From contig VWND01000001.1 in NCBI GenBank assembly GCA_009599575.1, positions 2,914,001 through 2,978,000 of the forward strand: a DNA stretch of 64,000 bases. The letters run 5' to 3'. This document shows, piece by piece, positions 61,106 through 64,000 of the stretch (its first letter is position 1; each line of letters begins with the position of its first letter). This DNA comes from Blumeriella jaapii. Lineage: Eukaryota; Ascomycota; Leotiomycetes; Helotiales; Drepanopezizaceae. The position numbers and the translations under genes were made by a program. Below the pieces are notes generated by a model. It was given only the letters and a program-made list of their open reading frames with translations, was not told the DNA's origin and did no database searches.

Positions 61106-61590
61106 CCCATCCCCATTTCCATTTCCATCTCCATCTCCATCTCCATCTCCATTTCCATTTCCATTTCCATTTCCATCTCCATCTCCATCTCCATCTCCAT
61201 CTCCATTTCCATTTCCATTTCCATCTCCATCTCCATCTCCATCTCCATCTCCATCTCCATTTCCATTTCCATTTCCATCTCCATCTCCATCTCCATCTCC
61301 ATCTCCATTTCCATCTCCATTTCCATCTCCATCTCCATCTCCATCTCCATCTCCATTTTCATTTCCATCTCCATTTCCATCTCCATCTCCATCTCCATCT
61401 CCATCTCCATCTCCATTTTCATTTCCATCTCCATTTCCATCTCCATCTCCATCTCCATTTCCATCTCCATCTCCATTTCCATCTCCATCTCCATCTCCAT
61501 TTCCATCTCCATCTCCATCTCCATTTCCATCTCCATTTCCATCTCCATCTTCATCTCCATTTCCACTTCCACTTCCATTTCCATCCCCAT
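61106..61590 (+). repeat. Hexanucleotide repeat CCATCT/CCATTT
   Basis: About 80 units of CCATCT interspersed with CCATTT, with rare variants (CCATTTTCATTT, CATCTTCATCT). A higher-order pattern is visible: similar blocks recur near 61350 and 61410. Antisense frames encoding Met-Glu or Gly-Asp repeats are artefacts of the repeat. Confidence 0.95.
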
Positions 61591-61734
61591 CGTTCCCTGC
61601 CCCTCCTATCTCCCCTTTCTTTATCCTCATCATTCTCCTCCCGACGATTGCTCACCTGTCCATCCCTATCGTGCGCCCTTTTCTCCCGCGAAAAAACATC
61701 TTTTCCTGCCCCATACGAGACGACGTCCCCCGAC

Positions 61735-61961
61735 TGTGACAGCTGGCTTAAGGGTGATCATAGTGAATGATATGGGCCGAAAGATACGCGTGTACGTTGA
61801 ATACTAAGGTGAAGAGCTCTAAGGTACGAGAGCTCTGAACTATTAAATACAGGTTGGTAAGGGTCCGTGCGCAAACCTTAATCCTACCACTGGCAATTAC
61901 TACTAGCAAATTACTACTAGCAATTACCACTGGCAATTTACCACCGGCCAGGATCGTAACA
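61735..61961 (-). repeat. Solo LTR of C
   Basis: 227 bp, left end TGTGACAGCTGGC, right end GATCGTAACA, nearly unmutated. Flanks CCGAC (61730-61734) and TCGAC (61962-61966) look like a TSD with one C/T difference. Confidence 0.88.
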
Positions 61962-62138
61962 TCGACCCGCTATCGCGTCGAACCATGGCGATGCGAGATG
62001 GAAACCATGGCCTTTGATGCCGATGCGGATGCCGTCCACGTACCGATACAAGGCAGTCTTCTGGTCGCCACGCCTCAACGTCCCTATCCATACCCGCTCC
62101 CGCTCCAGCTCATCCTTCACAATATACACGGATTTCAC
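61962..62138 (-). pseudogene. Small frame broken by the solo C LTR
   Basis: Minus-strand ATG at 62138 opens KSVYIVKDELERERVWIGTL and runs 59 codons to the LTR, where it enters LTR sequence. If the LTR and one TSD are ignored, the frame stays open about 28 codons more (to a TGA near 61650). Composition looks protein-like, but there is no family recognition, so it may be chance. Confidence 0.25.
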
Positions 62139-62452
62139 TTTTTGTTTGCTACAATTATCAATTCACTGCATTCAATTCGGGAGACTCGTCTTTTTCCGAA
62201 TCTCGAGGAATCAGCTCGAAAGTTCGTCGCGTTCGCCGTGCAGCTCGCGAAATAATTTTTTTTATTTTCTTTCGGTCGCCCGACGATTACGACTACGATT
62301 ACGACGAGTTATACATTTGTTTTATAAACGCAATTTTACCGTTTTAATTGAATCTGCATTTTTTTTTAAAAAAAAACAAGCGAATGTTTTTGATATTCGC
62401 TTTTTTTTTTCGCTTTAAAATACGAAGCGCGAATATTTATTATTGCAACGTC
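62139..62452. other. Transition from unique to repeat DNA
   Basis: No gene supported. The left part has normal composition (TCGAGGAATCAGCTCG); from about 62250 it becomes AT-rich with the same CpG-sparing look as the elements. A short GACGATTACGACTACGATTA repeat is at about 62283. Confidence 0.5.
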
Positions 62453-62719
62453 TGTGACGATCTAATCAGTCGGAGGGCTGGGAGATCAGTCAACTGGTCG
62501 CCGTATTTATATGATATGAAAAACGAGCCTTTGGTTTTGTAACAAAGATATTTATTTAAAATTAATAATTGCAAAAGGCAGAGATGCTAAAAAGAAAGTG
62601 CTTTATATATATAAATAATTTTTACAATTGATAAAAAACCCATCAGAAAACTAGAAAGCTTACAGCTATACGCAGTTGCTAAGATAATACGAAAAATAGC
62701 AACAAAATAAGTCGTTTTA
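62453..62719 (-). repeat. A LTR, apparently solo
   Basis: 267 bp, left end TGTGACGATCTAATCAG, right end AAGTCGTTTTA. Flanks (ACGTC and TTATC) do not form a TSD, and no A internal sequence adjoins. The left half is clean, the right half mutated. Confidence 0.88.
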
Positions 62720-62726
62720 TTATCCT

Positions 62727-62765
62727 TGTTACGATCCGTGCCAGTGGTATTTTGCCGGTAGTAAA
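62727..62765 (+). repeat. Start of a C/B-type LTR
   Basis: 39 bp, TGTTACGATCCGTGCC to GCCGGTAGTAAA, the repeat-bearing start of a C-like LTR, cut by B6. Confidence 0.7.
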
Positions 62766-63027
62766 TGTTACGATCCTGGCCTGGCTAGTGGTAGTTGCCA
62801 GTGGTATAGTTGCCAGTGGTATGATTGCTAGTGGTGTTGGATTAAGGTTTGGGCACGGACCATCTCGGCCACTAGGCCTCGCGCTAAGTCACGTGATTTA
62901 TAAGCGCAACCTATTGTATATAAAGTTCGCGATCCCGAGCATTTTAGCTCGGTATTTTTTTTTTAATTTATATGCGTACTTTTTGATTTATATTACCTTT
63001 TTGATTACTTTTAAGCTAGCTGTGATA
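62766..63027 (+). repeat. 5' LTR of B6
   Basis: 262 bp, TGTTACGATCCTGGCC to GCTGTGATA. It has few 15-bp units, a TATATAAAG box and one changed base in the hairpin (CCGAGCATTTTAGCTCGG). Confidence 0.9.
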
Positions 63028-63255
63028 TAAAAAAAAATCAAACAACTTTCGCTAAAAAGCTTTGTATTTACGATTAAAAATTCGATTTGTTTTTGCAATT
63101 CGAATTTTTTTCAGGCCGTCCGTACCGACGTTTATTTATCGATGCTTTGATTAAAACTTTCTTTTACTAATTTTGTTTTTAAAAAAAGCTGAAATCTTTT
63201 TTTTTTATTAATTAGATTTGTTTTTGCAATTCGATTCGCCTTTTTTTAATATATT

Positions 63256-63752
63256 TTATGCTTTTTTTATAAATCGACGCGGCATCCGAAAACGAACGCA
63301 ATTCGTACGATTCGGCTTCGAATTAGCATTTTCATTTTTGCTTTTGCTTTTAACGCTTTCGAATTTTCATTTGTTTCAGGCTTTTTCGACGATTTTAAAA
63401 GCGAATTTTTATTTTACGACTTTTTTACCGAATTATAATCATCTGCTGGATTTTTTCGTTTTATTATCGAATTTAAAATCGAATTATACGACACTGATAT
63501 TTTAATACTTTTAAACCGACGAATGCTTTTAAACCGATTATTTAGCATATTTGTCAACGCTAAAGGATTTACTGCGGCCTAGCAGCTTTAAATCGCTTAA
63601 ATAATCGCTTAAGCTATTGCCGCCGCTCGCTTTTTAGCTTTTTTCGCTAATATCGCCCGCGACGCTTTTTTTTTACTTCGAGCTTCGCGCGCTTTTACCG
63701 CAGATTTTTAATTAATTCCCGAATATTACTTTTTCGTTTTCGATTTAGCTAT
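63256..63752 (-). pseudogene. Antisense frame in B6 leader
   Basis: The same family B antisense frame with an ATA start (63752). An internal deletion near 63440 removes part of the Asn/Ser region and shifts the frame; a TAA is also present. Confidence 0.4.
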
Positions 63753-64000
63753 TTTCCGAATCGAATTATCCAAAATCAAATATTTTCGTTACGCTTTTAG
63801 CGATTATTAAAAAAAGGTTAAATATAACGCATAAAAAATAAATATAAAATTGTTTATTAAAAAGTATTTAAGGAATTTTATACAAAGCATAAACCAAGCT
63901 AAAGCATATTTCAAATGTATTATTAAAAAAGCAAAGACTATTATTTTAAAGCATTTGAATTTCGAGTTTTATAATTAAATCCAATCGGCTCGAAACGTCT

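Larger units (their letters stand above)
62766..64000 (+). mobile_element. Family B copy B6 (5' part)
   Basis: 5' LTR, leader with antisense frame, and the first bases before gag (from about 63800, same as B1 29408 onward). The window ends before the Gag zinc knuckle. The leader is not interrupted, which confirms the uninterrupted arrangement in B1. Confidence 0.9.

Noticed and set aside
61018..61633. Long Met-Glu and Gly-Asp repeat frames
   Set aside because: They arise from the hexanucleotide repeat, which is open in several frames on the minus strand.
62453..62719. A complete family A element starting at the LTR 62453
   Set aside because: No A internal sequence lies on either side, and the flanks do not form a TSD, so it is listed only as a solo LTR.
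1..64000. rRNA, tRNA or CRISPR features
   Set aside because: None was recognised. The repeats are LTRs or simple tandem arrays, without the spacer structure of CRISPR.

Overview
The window looks like a repeat-rich, AT-rich compartment of a filamentous ascomycete (Pezizomycotina) genome. Nearly all of it is degenerate Ty3/Gypsy LTR retrotransposon DNA. Coding frames are broken mainly by TAA, TAG and TGA at sites where sister copies or the protein family have Gln, Arg or Trp, and copies differ mainly by C-to-T and G-to-A. This is the pattern expected of repeat-induced point mutation (RIP). I cannot name the species.

Layout. I named the families A to G by their LTRs and proteins. Left stack (1-36.6 kb): a family B copy (B4, minus) was split by an A copy (A2, minus). 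A2 was split once by a G element (minus), which seems itself to hold A1 (plus), and once by A3 (plus). A3's 3' LTR was then split by B1 (plus), and B1 was split by B2 (plus). Target-site duplications (TSDs) on both sides support A3 (GTATA), B1 (AACTA) and B2 (CTTTT). Second stack (36.66-50.79 kb): a short C element carries a solo LTR of family D (TSD CTGGA) and A4 (minus, TSD ACTGG), which is itself split by B3 (minus, TSD CGTTT). Next come an A LTR fragment, a B5 fragment, and a complete F element (51287-58636, minus, TSD ATGCA). From 58.64 to about 62.45 kb is an island of near-normal base composition with one convincing gene, an acyl-protein-thioesterase-like alpha/beta hydrolase on the minus strand. 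The island also holds tandem repeats and a solo C LTR. The window ends with a solo A LTR and the start of B6 (plus).

How the parts work. A, B, F and G show the Ty3/Gypsy order gag, protease, reverse transcriptase, RNase H, integrase, and A and B also end in a chromodomain; all these frames are interrupted. C is short and non-coding, so it probably used B-type proteins. The hydrolase is the only gene I would expect to be functional.

Most notable points: frames antisense to the retroelement genes in family B (four copies, beside the 5' LTR) and family F (beside the 3' LTR); a mutation pattern that spares C and G inside CpG and GpC steps; mutation that stops part-way through both LTRs of F; and LTR pairs in family B that differ by one 15-bp repeat unit. 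Domain limits inside the mutated elements are approximate (about 50-100 bp). LTR ends and TSDs were read base by base.
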